Below, piece after piece: positions 16,526 to 25,385 of a stretch of 64,000 nucleotides of DNA. The translations under genes and the position numbers were made by a program. The number at the start of each line of letters is the position of its first letter. The first letter of the stretch is position 1. Source of the DNA: Synechococcus sp. RedBA-s (GTDB taxonomy: Bacteria > Cyanobacteriota > Cyanobacteriia > PCC-6307 > Cyanobiaceae); assembly GCF_024345495.1 (NCBI RefSeq), contig NZ_JAGQBF010000002.1:1-64000 (forward strand), given 5' to 3'. Below the pieces are notes generated by a model. That model saw nothing but the letters and a program-made list of their open reading frames with translations. It had not been told where the DNA came from and searched no databases.

Positions 16526-17809
16526 ATGACCTCCATCCAACCCGGGCCGGAGTCCGGAAGCACCCCACCCCTTCGCCCAGCCAGGCCGGCTCCGAAGTCT
16601 GTTCAGCCCAGCTGGGCCGGCGCCCTGCGGCAGGAACTGTTCGCCAGCCGGACCGACGGCCTGGTTTCGGTGCTGCTGATCATGGTGATCCTGGCGGCGG
16701 CGGTGGGGCTGCTGCGCTGGGCACTCGGTCAGGCCCAGTGGGCCGTGATCCAGGCCAACACCACCCTGTTCGCCATCGGGCGCTACCCCATCCAGCAGCA
16801 GTGGCGCCTCTGGCTGCTGGTGGTGCTGGTGGCAGCCCTCAGCGGCGTGAGCTGGGGGCTGCTGAGGGCCTTCCCCCGGGCGGATCGCAGCGGCGAGATC
16901 TGGCCGTTCAACGACAGGTTGGCGGTGGCTCTGCTGGGTTTCCTGGCTGCCTGGCTGCCGGCCGCTCTGGCCCTTGGTCTTCCCCTGCAACTGCGCTGGT
17001 GGGTGATCACCGCCCTGCTGGTGGCCACGCGCTGGCTGGCTGGCCACTGGGGGCGGAGCTGGCCTCCGCGGCTGGTGAAGCTGGTGCCCATGAGCTGGCC
17101 GCTGCTCTACCTGTTCGGCATGGTGCTGATCGCCGGTGGGCTGGGCCTTCCCCGGGTGCCGCCGTCGGAATGGGGCGGGCTGCTGCTCACCTTGCTGATG
17201 GCCAGCTTCGCGATCCTGCTCAGCTTTCCAATCGGCGTGGTGGTGGCCCTGGGGCGCCGCAGCAGCCTGCCGTTGCTGCGCTGGGCCTCGGTGCTCTACA
17301 TCGAGTTCATCCGCGGAGCACCGCTGATCACCTTGCTGTTCCTGGGCCAGAACATCCTCGGCTACATGCTCCCCGGCGGCTGGGCACCGGATCGGGTCTG
17401 GCGGGCCGCCTGGGTGCTGACCTTCTTCTGCGGGGCCTATCTGGCCGAGGCGGTGCGCGCCGGCCTCTCCGCCGTTCCCCCCGGTCAGCTGGAGGCCGCC
17501 CGTTCCCTGGGGCTCTCGATGCCCCAGGCACTGCAGCGGGTGGTGTTGCCCCAGGCCCTCCGCATTGCCCTGCCCGGCGCTGTGGGGCAGTTCATCTCGC
17601 TGCTGCAGGACACAACCCTGCTGTCGCTGATCGGCCTACTCGATCTGCTTGGCACCGCCCGTACCGTGATGGCCAATCCCGAATTCCTGGGCAAGAACGC
17701 CGAGGTCTATCTAACCCTTGCTGTGCTGTTCTGGTGCTGCTGCGCGGCCCTCGGGCTGGGCAGCCGGGCCCTGGAACGCCGCCTCGATCCCACCCATTCC
17801 CCCGCCTGA
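16526..17809 (+). CDS. natH: Amino-acid ABC importer, second permease (NatH/AapM type)
   Basis: Second permease subunit, 427 residues, starting 4 nt after natG. It has a Pro-rich cytosolic N terminus of about 40 residues, then about eight hydrophobic segments. The extra helices in the N-terminal half are usual for the AapM/NatH type. The docking loop EAVRAGLSAVPPGQLEAARS is well conserved. Its stop is 3 nt before the ATPase start, so natF-natG-natH-bgtA is one transcription unit. Confidence 0.9.
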   Translation: MTSIQPGPESGSTPPLRPARPAPKSVQPSWAGALRQELFASRTDGLVSVLLIMVILAAAVGLLRWALGQAQWAVIQANTTLFAIGRYPIQQQWRLWLLVVLVAALSGVSWGLLRAFPRADRSGEIWPFNDRLAVALLGFLAAWLPAALALGLPLQLRWWVITALLVATRWLAGHWGRSWPPRLVKLVPMSWPLLYLFGMVLIAGGLGLPRVPPSEWGGLLLTLLMASFAILLSFPIGVVVALGRRSSLPLLRWASVLYIEFIRGAPLITLLFLGQNILGYMLPGGWAPDRVWRAAWVLTFFCGAYLAEAVRAGLSAVPPGQLEAARSLGLSMPQALQRVVLPQALRIALPGAVGQFISLLQDTTLLSLIGLLDLLGTARTVMANPEFLGKNAEVYLTLAVLFWCCCAALGLGSRALERRLDPTHSPA

Positions 17810-17812
17810 ACC

Positions 17813-18556
17813 ATGCCGTCGACCCAGCCGATGATCGAGGCCCGCGGGGTGCAGAAGTGGTATCCCAATGGCTTTCACGCCCTGCGCGGCGTCGACCTGA
17901 GCGTGTCGAAGGGGGAGGTGGTGGTGATCATGGGCCCCTCGGGCTCTGGCAAGAGCACCTTCATCCGCACCTTCAACGCCCTCGAGGAGTTCCAGGAGGG
18001 CAGCATCAGCGTCGATGGGATCGCCCTCTCCAACGACCTGCGCAACATCGATGCGATCCGCTGCGACACCGGCATGGTGTTTCAGCAGTTCAATCTCTTC
18101 CCCCACCTTACGGTGCTGGAGAATCTCAGCCTGGCGCCGGTGGTGGTGCGTAAGCGCCGCCGCAGCGAGGTGGAGGCCCAGGCCATGGCCCTGCTGGAGC
18201 GGGTGGGCATTGCCGAGCAGGCCCGTAAATACCCGGGCCAGCTCTCGGGCGGCCAACAGCAGCGGGTGGCCATCGCCCGCTCACTGTGCATGGAGCCGCG
18301 CATCCTGCTCTTTGATGAGCCCACCAGTGCTCTGGACCCGGAGATGGTGGGTGAGGTGCTGGAGGTGATGCGCAAACTGGCCGCCGACGGCATGACCATG
18401 GTGGTGGTGACCCACGAGATGGGCTTCGCCCGCGAGGTGGCCCACCGGGTGGTGCTGATGTCAGAGGGGCAAATCGTCGAGGAGGCGCCCCCGGAAACCT
18501 TCTTCACCAACCCGCAGCACGAGCGCAGCCGCCAGTTCCTGGCGCAGATTCTCTGA
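17813..18556 (+). CDS. bgtA: Amino-acid ABC importer, ATP-binding subunit
   Basis: Cytosolic ATPase that powers the importer, 247 residues. The Walker A motif is GPSGSGKST, the signature is [10 protein letters not shown], and Walker B is [12 protein letters not shown], followed by the switch His in [10 protein letters not shown]. Its length is normal for the GlnQ/AapP/BgtA group. In Anabaena one ATPase (BgtA) serves both this N-II system and a basic-amino-acid system; whether the same sharing occurs here cannot be seen. The gene converges with the osmoprotectant transporter with only 14 nt between stops. Confidence 0.93.
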   Translation: MPSTQPMIEARGVQKWYPNGFHALRGVDLSVSKGEVVVIMGPSGSGKSTFIRTFNALEEFQEGSISVDGIALSNDLRNIDAIRCDTGMVFQQFNLFPHLTVLENLSLAPVVVRKRRRSEVEAQAMALLERVGIAEQARKYPGQLSGGQQQRVAIARSLCMEPRILLFDEPTSALDPEMVGEVLEVMRKLAADGMTMVVVTHEMGFAREVAHRVVLMSEGQIVEEAPPETFFTNPQHERSRQFLAQIL

Positions 18557-18570
18557 GGGCCCAGCGGCCT

Positions 18571-20148
18571 TCAACGGGGTCCGCCGGCCTCGATTCCGTC
18601 GAGGAAGCGCTGCACCACCATCCCCACGGTGTCGCCGTCCTGGTCCACCTGGGCGTTCAGTCTCTGCATGGTCTGGGCGCTGAGTTGTCCCTCAAGACTG
18701 TTCAAGGCGGGGCCGATCTGGGGATATCGCCGCAGGCTGGCCCCATGGACCACCGGCACGGCCTGGTAGGGCGGGAAGTAGTGGCGATCGTCGGTCAGGG
18801 CCTTCAACTGGAGGCTGGTGATCAGGCCATTGGTGGAATCTCCGGCGATCAGATCCACCTGGCCGTTGGCCAGGGCGCGGTAGACCAGGCCCAGGTCCAT
18901 CGAAACCGGCCGGGCTGCAAAGCTCAGGCCGTAGCTGCTGGCCAGGCCCCTGTAGCCATCCGCCCTGTTCAGGAATTCATAGCCAAATCCGGCCCGCCAG
19001 CCGGGACTGTGAACCGCCGCCTCCGAGATCGTGTTCAGCCTGAGGCGCCGGGCCGTCTCCTGGCGCACTAGCACGGCAAAGGTGTTCTCAAATCCGAGCG
19101 AAGGGAACACCACCAGATCGAATCGCTCTCGGTAAAGCTTCCGGGTTCGCTCCAGCACGGTCCTGGCGTCCTGCAGGGGCGATTGGTTCAGGATCGTCGT
19201 CCAGGCGGTGCCGCTGTACTCCACATAGGCGGCAATGCGGCCGCTGCGGACCGCCTCCTGGCAGATCGCCGTTCCCCCCAGGCTGAATTGCCTCTCCACC
19301 TGCAGTGTGCTGTGGCGCTCAATCTGCTGGGCAAGCAACTCGCCCAGGAGGATCTGCTCGGTGAAGCTCTTGGATCCGATCGTGATGCGCCCGCCGTTGG
19401 CGGGGTCGGCGCTGAACGGTCCCAGTCCCACCTGGGCCGCCGCCACCAGGGATATCAGGCCGCCAGCGAGGGCGGCGGCCAGCCAGGCGCGGCGCCGGCC
19501 CGATCCCCAGGGCTGAAGGGGCCAGCGCCGGGGTGTGCGCCTCTGCAGCCGGCCGATGGCAGCATCAGCGGCCAGGGCCAGCCCCGCTGCCGGTAGCGCA
19601 CCGGCCAGGATCTGACCATTGTTAACCGTGGCCAGGCCGCGGAAGATGAACACCCCCAGCCCGCCACCGCCGATGGCGGCGGCGATCGTGGCCACCCCCA
19701 CAGTGATCACCGTGGCCACCCGGATCCCGGCCACGATCACCGGCAGAGCCAGGGGCAGCTCCACATGGCGAAGCACCTCTCCCTTGCTCAGTCCAAGGGC
19801 TAGGCCGGCTTCGCGCAGCCCTTCTGGGACGCCGGCCAGGCCGGTGACGATGGAGCGCAGCAGTGGCAACAGCGCATAGAGCACCAGGGCCACCACCGCC
19901 GGTACGGGTCCGATACCCCCCAGAACGGGCACGGTGATCAGCAGGCCGAAGATTGCCAGGCTGGGGATCGTCTGGACCATCCCCGCCAGGGCCAGCGCCA
20001 GGCCTGACCAGCGGGGCCGCGCGTGAATCCAGAGGCCGGCCGGCACGCTGATGGCCAGGGCCAGGGCCATGGCCAAAGCCACCAGCACCAGGTGTTCGCC
20101 GCTGCGTTGCAGGATCTCGGCGATCAGCTCCCTGGCGGGGGCAGCCAT
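18571..20148 (-). CDS. Osmoprotectant (glycine betaine/choline-type) ABC transporter, permease fused to binding protein
   Basis: A single chain of 525 residues. Residues 1-215 form the OpuB/ProW-type permease, with six hydrophobic segments and the docking loop VPEGLREAGLALGLSKGEVL. After a short basic linker and one more hydrophobic anchor (about 225-245), residues 255-525 form the OpuAC/OpuBC-type binding domain. That domain begins ITIGSKSFTEQILLGELLAQ and would face the periplasm. Such fusions are known for compatible-solute importers. No ATPase gene is adjacent: upstream lies the chromate-transporter pseudogene and downstream the convergent amino-acid operon. It must therefore use an ATPase from elsewhere or be an orphan. 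Confidence 0.88.
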   Translation of the reverse strand: MAAPARELIAEILQRSGEHLVLVALAMALALAISVPAGLWIHARPRWSGLALALAGMVQTIPSLAIFGLLITVPVLGGIGPVPAVVALVLYALLPLLRSIVTGLAGVPEGLREAGLALGLSKGEVLRHVELPLALPVIVAGIRVATVITVGVATIAAAIGGGGLGVFIFRGLATVNNGQILAGALPAAGLALAADAAIGRLQRRTPRRWPLQPWGSGRRRAWLAAALAGGLISLVAAAQVGLGPFSADPANGGRITIGSKSFTEQILLGELLAQQIERHSTLQVERQFSLGGTAICQEAVRSGRIAAYVEYSGTAWTTILNQSPLQDARTVLERTRKLYRERFDLVVFPSLGFENTFAVLVRQETARRLRLNTISEAAVHSPGWRAGFGYEFLNRADGYRGLASSYGLSFAARPVSMDLGLVYRALANGQVDLIAGDSTNGLITSLQLKALTDDRHYFPPYQAVPVVHGASLRRYPQIGPALNSLEGQLSAQTMQRLNAQVDQDGDTVGMVVQRFLDGIEAGGPR

Positions 20149-20178
20149 GGTGCGGAACCCTCAGGAACGGCCTTTCAG

Positions 20179-20801
20179 CTTCGCAGGGGTGTGACCAGAG
20201 CGCCCACCAGGGCCGCCACCGCGATCAGCCTGAGCACCGACCAGCGGCGGGCGATCAGCAACCAGCCCGCCAGCAGGATCAGCGCCAGGGCCAGGGCGTC
20301 GAACGGTCCGATGACTCCCTGGGGTCAGAGCAGATGGCCGGCGAAGAACAGCGCCAGATTGGCGATCATCCGCACCGCCGCGGTGGTGCGGATGATCGCC
20401 GTGAGCGGACCCTGCAGCCTCAGCTCACCGCGGCTGGCCTCCACCACTGGACCGCCCACGAGAAAGAACAGGAAGGAGGACAGGAAGGGAACCACCATGA
20501 TCAGGGGACCGGGTGTGCTTTCCCCCAGGGCGAGGCTGTCGATCATCTGATCGCCCCCCAGCCAGCCCTGCTGCTGCTCCACCGCCCCCTGGGCCACGCA
20601 GGGCAGCACGGCATGCCCCTGGCGGCGATCCACACGGGCATGGGCGGGGGTTGGGATGTCATCCCCATACAGGAAGTCCCGTGGAGGCTCGTGATCGTTG
20701 CTGGTGGTCGCCACGGGCTGGGACCGGGAAGGCGCCGGAGCGCTGCTGGTCCCAAGACTCGGGGGCCTGGCGCCAGCTGTCATGCCCAGGCATCCCGGCA
20801 A
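20179..20801 (-). pseudogene. chrA: Decayed chromate transporter (ChrA)
   Basis: The minus strand carries recognisable pieces of the C-terminal half of ChrA: GDDIPTPAHARV from the linker, QMIDSLALGESTPGPLIMVV (a hallmark of the second CHR domain), VGGPVVEASRGELRL and LALFFAGHLL. An in-frame TGA follows where the family has Trp, after which homology resumes with PQGVIGPFDALALAL and runs to a natural-looking end at 20179. The stretch between the LIMVV block and the next helix is shortened by tens of residues, and the first CHR domain is missing. Nonsense change plus deletions make it non-functional. The family call is from motif memory and fairly sure. Confidence 0.75.
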
Positions 20802-20855
20802 TGGACGGAGATGGCCTCAGCAGCGGCGCGGAACGTCAGATTCACCCCAAACAGG

Positions 20856-21332
<477 letters not shown>

Positions 21333-21406
21333 GCCAGGGCCCTCTCTCGCACTGGGGATCGCCGGGCCACTACGGTCTCCGAGATCACGTCGGTACTGGC
21401 GATCCA

Positions 21407-22144
21407 GTGTCAAGCCTTGAACTGCTCGGCCCAGCTCAGCACCTCAGCTCCGCAGCGCTCTTCAGTCAGTCCTCCCTGTTCGGGTTCGGCATCGCCTTCA
21501 GTCCACTGCATATTGCTGTGGTGGTGCTGCTTCTGCTTGGACAAACACCGCTCAGGCGTGCCCTGGCCTTCGTGAGTGGCTGGACCAGTGCCAATGGACT
21601 GGCGATCGTGGCCCTGATGGTGATGGGCGACAGACTTGCCCTGGGTCTCAACCATGGAGAACGCGGGCAGGTGATGATCGATCTGGTGGGTGCGGCCGTG
21701 TTGATGGGCCTTGGCCTTTATCAGCTCACCCCTGCCGCTGCCATCGACGAGCAGGGCATGGCGATGCGTCTGATCAGTCAGCTGCCCGACTTCAGCACTC
21801 CGATGTTGGTGCTGATTGGAGCGGCCAGTGCCTTGCTCACCCCCGAGAATCTAGTCTTTTATCTCAAGGAAGCCGGATTGCTGTTGATCAATCAGCCGGG
21901 GGTGGGAACGGATCTGGAACTCACCGGGGTGTTTGTGCTGCTGGCCAGCTCCCTGCTACTGCTGCCACCCCTGGCCTGGATCGCCACCGGAGGTGGTATC
22001 CGAGAGCCCCTTAGCCGCCTGGAGGGATGGATGGAGCACCACGGCGAATGGCTTGTCGGTGTCCTGGCACTGCTGATCAGTGCCTATCTGGTCTGGGAGG
22101 GTCTGCACGGACTCTGGCTGATGCAGGGAGCCGCACCACTCTGA
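21407..22144 (+). CDS. GAP-family membrane protein (LysE-superfamily-like)
   Basis: A 245-residue integral membrane protein starting at a GTG. It has about six hydrophobic segments: FGFGIAFSPLHIAVVVLLLL, a GWTSANGLAIVAL helix, VGAAVLMGLGLY, a middle helix at VLIGAASALLTPENL, then LLASSLLLLPPLAWIA and a C-terminal helix. The FSPLHI motif and layout fit the GAP/Sap family (PF11139), thought to export small molecules or lipids. It follows the PII gene by 74 nt without an obvious terminator, so co-expression is possible. Function is otherwise unknown. Confidence 0.7.
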   Translation: MSSLELLGPAQHLSSAALFSQSSLFGFGIAFSPLHIAVVVLLLLGQTPLRRALAFVSGWTSANGLAIVALMVMGDRLALGLNHGERGQVMIDLVGAAVLMGLGLYQLTPAAAIDEQGMAMRLISQLPDFSTPMLVLIGAASALLTPENLVFYLKEAGLLLINQPGVGTDLELTGVFVLLASSLLLLPPLAWIATGGGIREPLSRLEGWMEHHGEWLVGVLALLISAYLVWEGLHGLWLMQGAAPL

Positions 22145-22153
22145 AAGTGAGGT

Positions 22154-22555
22154 TCAGCCCGGCAGCATCACCCGGTTGATCACGTGGACAATGCCGTTGT
22201 CGCAGACCACATCGGCGGCATTCACACTGGCGTTCTTCACCTCAAACGGATCGGCGCGGCGAATGGGCAGCGGCGCCCCCTCGAGGGTGGTCCACTCCGC
22301 CTGGGTGAGCAGTTGCTCGCGGGTGTACTGCCCAGAGAGCACGTGATACTTGAGGATTCGTGCCAGCTGCGGCGGATTCTGCACCAGGGTCTGGACGGTG
22401 CCGGCCGGCAGGGCCGCAAAGGCGTCATCCACTGGGGCGAAGACGGTGAAGGGGCCCGGGCTGGCCAGGGCCTCCAGCAACCCTCCGGCTTCAACGGCCG
22501 CCAACAGGGTCTGAAAACAGCCGGCCGCACGGGCGGTGTCAAGGATGTCAGGCAC
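22154..22555 (-). CDS. cupS: CupS-like fasciclin-domain subunit of the CO2-uptake NDH-1 complex
   Basis: A compact fasciclin (FAS1) domain of 133 residues with both signature boxes: [14 protein letters not shown] near residue 40 and [12 protein letters not shown] followed by the late [10 protein letters not shown]. There is no signal peptide, so it stays in the cytosol. In Synechocystis the last gene of the high-affinity operon ndhF3-ndhD3-cupA-cupS (Sll1735) encodes a protein of this size and fold that joins the NDH-1MS complex. The identical order here supports the assignment. It starts at a GTG 32 nt after cupA. Secreted fasciclin adhesins are the alternative, but they carry signal peptides. 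Confidence 0.8.
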   Translation of the reverse strand: MPDILDTARAAGCFQTLLAAVEAGGLLEALASPGPFTVFAPVDDAFAALPAGTVQTLVQNPPQLARILKYHVLSGQYTREQLLTQAEWTTLEGAPLPIRRADPFEVKNASVNAADVVCDNGIVHVINRVMLPG

Positions 22556-22587
22556 AGGGATGGTGGTCGGAGGAATGGATGATCAGC

Positions 22588-23880
22588 TCAGCGGTAGTCC
22601 TGGCTCTGGACATCGCGCAGGCGTGCTTCGGGCCGGAGGAAGCGATCCATCTGGCTCTCGAAGAAGCGTCGGTTGGCCAGGAGGTGCTCAGGATCGGGGT
22701 CATCGAGGGGATAGAACAGTGCGGCCCTGAGGGCCTGGATCACCGCGGAGGTCACGTTGTACATCGAGCGCTGGAAGGTGATGCCCAGCTGAATCAGCTG
22801 ATCCTCCTCACCGCGGCGGTGCTGGAGGTAGATCTCCTTGAGATAGGGAGGCAGAAAATGCACCATGTCCTGCATCAGCAGGGTGGGTGGGATGCCTGCG
22901 GAGCCTACAGGGAAGACATCGGCATAGAGGATTCCGTAGTGGAAATCCGCCTGCTCGGCCGGCACCTGCCCCGCCTGGGCGTTATACGATTTAGTACCGC
23001 GAAAGGGTGCCGTGCGGTAAAATACAGCCTCAACATAGGGCAGAGCCGCTTCGTAGAGCCAGGTAAACCCCTCGGATTTAGGGATAATTTCTAGGCACTC
23101 TCCGTTGATGTAAACGTGGTGATAGATCGGCCGGCCCGCAATCGCAAAGATGCCGTTCACCAGGAAGTCCATGGCAGCAGGGACACCGGAAAATCCCCCT
23201 TCATCGTAGATATCACTCATCTCGAAGAAGACCGGAGCCATCACCTCCCAGAACAGGCCGAGGTTGGCGTAGTAACTGAGCTTGCGCACCTGCTCCAGGA
23301 ACATCTGCGGAAACAGCTTGTGCAGCCCCAGCATCAGGGGATTGCCCTTGAAATAGGCCTTGATGGCCCGATCGGCGTTGGCCTTGTAGGTGTCGCTCTC
23401 CAGGTACGCGTAGAAGCGTCCGCCCATGCCCTGGTGCCAGAACATGGCATCCATGCAGGCCTCCGCAAACTCCATGTTGATGCGGTCGTGCCAGAGGTGG
23501 TGGAGCAGCTTGGGCATCCGCCCCGTCTCCCCCTTCTCCATGAACTCCAGCAGCTCGGGGTGAGCCCCGGCCTCGCCGCGCCAGATGCGCAAGTCGGCGC
23601 TGTCTCCGGCATAGGAATTGGGAAGATCGAGATACTCCTGGCTGGGGAAATACTTGAAGGCCGGCAGGGGGTTGAGGAACACCCGCTCAGCGATATAGAG
23701 CAGATCTCGCCAGTAGAAGTCCATCGGCACGGCGTAGGCCTTGTAGATGCCGATGATCTGCTTGAGGTTCTCCGGGCTGTCAGGCAGCATCGAACCTCCC
23801 GCCTCCAGCCGCTGCACCACTTCAGCGAAGGGGTGGGTGGAGGGGGGCAGAACCGTGGGCTTCGGGGTCAACACCGTCAT
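22588..23880 (-). CDS. cupA: CO2-hydration subunit CupA/ChpY of NDH-1MS
   Basis: Peripheral thylakoid protein of 430 residues that turns CO2 into bicarbonate when bound to the special NDH-1 complex; cyanobacterial specialists call it CupA/ChpY or CupB/ChpX. It has the family blocks PMDFYWRDLLYIAERVFLNP, then LLHHLWHDRINMEFAEACMD with conserved His residues, and DIYDEGGFSGVPAAMDFLVN. No transmembrane helix is evident. Its ATG overlaps the ndhD stop by four bases. I choose the A/Y form rather than B/X because a cupS-like gene follows; sequence alone does not let me separate the two. Confidence 0.88.
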   Translation of the reverse strand: MTVLTPKPTVLPPSTHPFAEVVQRLEAGGSMLPDSPENLKQIIGIYKAYAVPMDFYWRDLLYIAERVFLNPLPAFKYFPSQEYLDLPNSYAGDSADLRIWRGEAGAHPELLEFMEKGETGRMPKLLHHLWHDRINMEFAEACMDAMFWHQGMGGRFYAYLESDTYKANADRAIKAYFKGNPLMLGLHKLFPQMFLEQVRKLSYYANLGLFWEVMAPVFFEMSDIYDEGGFSGVPAAMDFLVNGIFAIAGRPIYHHVYINGECLEIIPKSEGFTWLYEAALPYVEAVFYRTAPFRGTKSYNAQAGQVPAEQADFHYGILYADVFPVGSAGIPPTLLMQDMVHFLPPYLKEIYLQHRRGEEDQLIQLGITFQRSMYNVTSAVIQALRAALFYPLDDPDPEHLLANRRFFESQMDRFLRPEARLRDVQSQDYR

Positions 23881-25358
23881 GAGGGGAGCTCCTGAAGGAT
23901 GGGGTTGGAGGGGAGAGAGGCGATCAGGGGTTGGTGGCGAGCCAGCGGAGTGGTGACGGATTCACTCCAGCCCAGGGTGAGCGGCGGCCAGAGCCCCCCG
24001 ATCAGCACCAGGGCGGAGAGCACCAGAGCCGGCAGCCGCTCACTCCAGGTGGTGGCGGGATAGAAGGCCTTGGCGTTATCGAGCTTGCCAAAGCCCACCC
24101 GGTTAAACAGGCGAACCGCATACACCGCCGTGAGGCCAGAAGCGAACAGGCAGCCGAGGGTGGGCAGGGGGAACACGGTCCAGCTGCCCTGGAACACCAC
24201 CAGCTCTGCCACGAAGCCCACCATGCCGGGCAGACCTGCGGCGGCCATCAGGGCCAGCAGGAACAGGCCCAGGGTGAAGGGCAGACCACGCAGGGGATTA
24301 AGCAGGCCGGAGAGTTCAGCGATCTCGGTGGTGCCAGTCTTGGCTTCGATCAGGCCCACGACGCAGAACAGCAGCGAGGAGATCACCCCGTGGGCCAACA
24401 CCTGGGCGACGGCCCCCTGCAGGCTCAGGGGGGTGGCTGCCGCCAGCGCCAGCAGCAGCAGGCCCATGTGCCCCAGGGAGCTGTAGGCCACCAGCCGGCG
24501 CATGTCCGTCTGGGCGATGGCATTGAGGGCTCCATAGACCGCACCGGCGGTGCCCGCCACGGCGATCAGCGGTGCCCACGCTTCCCAGGTGTCACCCATG
24601 AAGCCCACCCCGAAGCGCAGCAGGCCATAGGCCCCGAGCTTGGAGACGGCACCGGCCAGAAGCATCGCCACCGGTGACGAGGCTTCGCTGTAGGCCAGGG
24701 GCTGCCAGCCATGCAGAGGAACCGCCGGCAGCTTCAGGCCAAAGGCCAGCACCAGCAACCCCAGGATCCAGACCTTGGAACCCTCAGGCAGTGCTGCTGT
24801 GGCCATGTCGTCGTAGGCGAGGCTGAAGCCGTTGGCATTGAGCAGGCCGAGGGCCAGCATCGCCGCCAGCAGGGCCACCCCTGACACAGCGCCATACAGC
24901 AGATAGCGAATGGCGGCCTGACGGCTGAGCTGATGGCCCCAGATGGCGATCAGCAGGGTTGTGGGAATCAGGATCAGCTCGAAGGCGATCACGAACAGCA
25001 GGCCATTGCGGGCCAGCAGGGCCCCCTGCAGACCCAGGTTGGTGGCCATGACCAGTGCGAAGAACAGCCGCTCCCTTGGCATCTCCAGACTGGTGGCGGC
25101 AACGGTCATCAAGGTGAGCAGGGCTGTCAGACCCACCAGCGGCAGCGAGAGGCCGTCCTGGCCCAGGTGAAAATCGAGACCCAGCTGGGGCAGCCACTCC
25201 AGCCGCAGGTCGGCGGCCGGTTGAAGTGCCATCCGGACCACCAGCAGCAGCTGAAGGCCGGGGATCCCAAGGGCCAGACGGCGAGGCAAGGGCCCCGCAG
25301 GAGCGACGATCATCGCCAGCGCAGCCGCCAGCGGAAGTAACAGGAGCAGAATCAGCAT
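23877..25358 (-). CDS. ndhD3: NDH-1 subunit NdhD3-type (proton-pumping MrpD-like)
   Basis: A 493-residue subunit with about 14 transmembrane segments, homologous to complex I NuoM and the Mrp antiporters. The proton-antiporter core has LPLVGLTALLTLMTV at the start, SYSSLGHMGLLLLA-type sequence in the middle (here VAYSSLGHMG), and GLPGMVGFVAE late. Conserved Lys and Glu residues of the channel are present. It sits between ndhF and cupA in the operon dedicated to CO2 uptake rather than to respiration. The number 3 follows from the operon partners; NdhD4 is the alternative. Confidence 0.88.
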   Translation of the reverse strand: MLILLLLLPLAAALAMIVAPAGPLPRRLALGIPGLQLLLVVRMALQPAADLRLEWLPQLGLDFHLGQDGLSLPLVGLTALLTLMTVAATSLEMPRERLFFALVMATNLGLQGALLARNGLLFVIAFELILIPTTLLIAIWGHQLSRQAAIRYLLYGAVSGVALLAAMLALGLLNANGFSLAYDDMATAALPEGSKVWILGLLVLAFGLKLPAVPLHGWQPLAYSEASSPVAMLLAGAVSKLGAYGLLRFGVGFMGDTWEAWAPLIAVAGTAGAVYGALNAIAQTDMRRLVAYSSLGHMGLLLLALAAATPLSLQGAVAQVLAHGVISSLLFCVVGLIEAKTGTTEIAELSGLLNPLRGLPFTLGLFLLALMAAAGLPGMVGFVAELVVFQGSWTVFPLPTLGCLFASGLTAVYAVRLFNRVGFGKLDNAKAFYPATTWSERLPALVLSALVLIGGLWPPLTLGWSESVTTPLARHQPLIASLPSNPILQELPS

Positions 25359-25385
25359 GGGAGTTGACGGCTGGGGAGACGGTCT

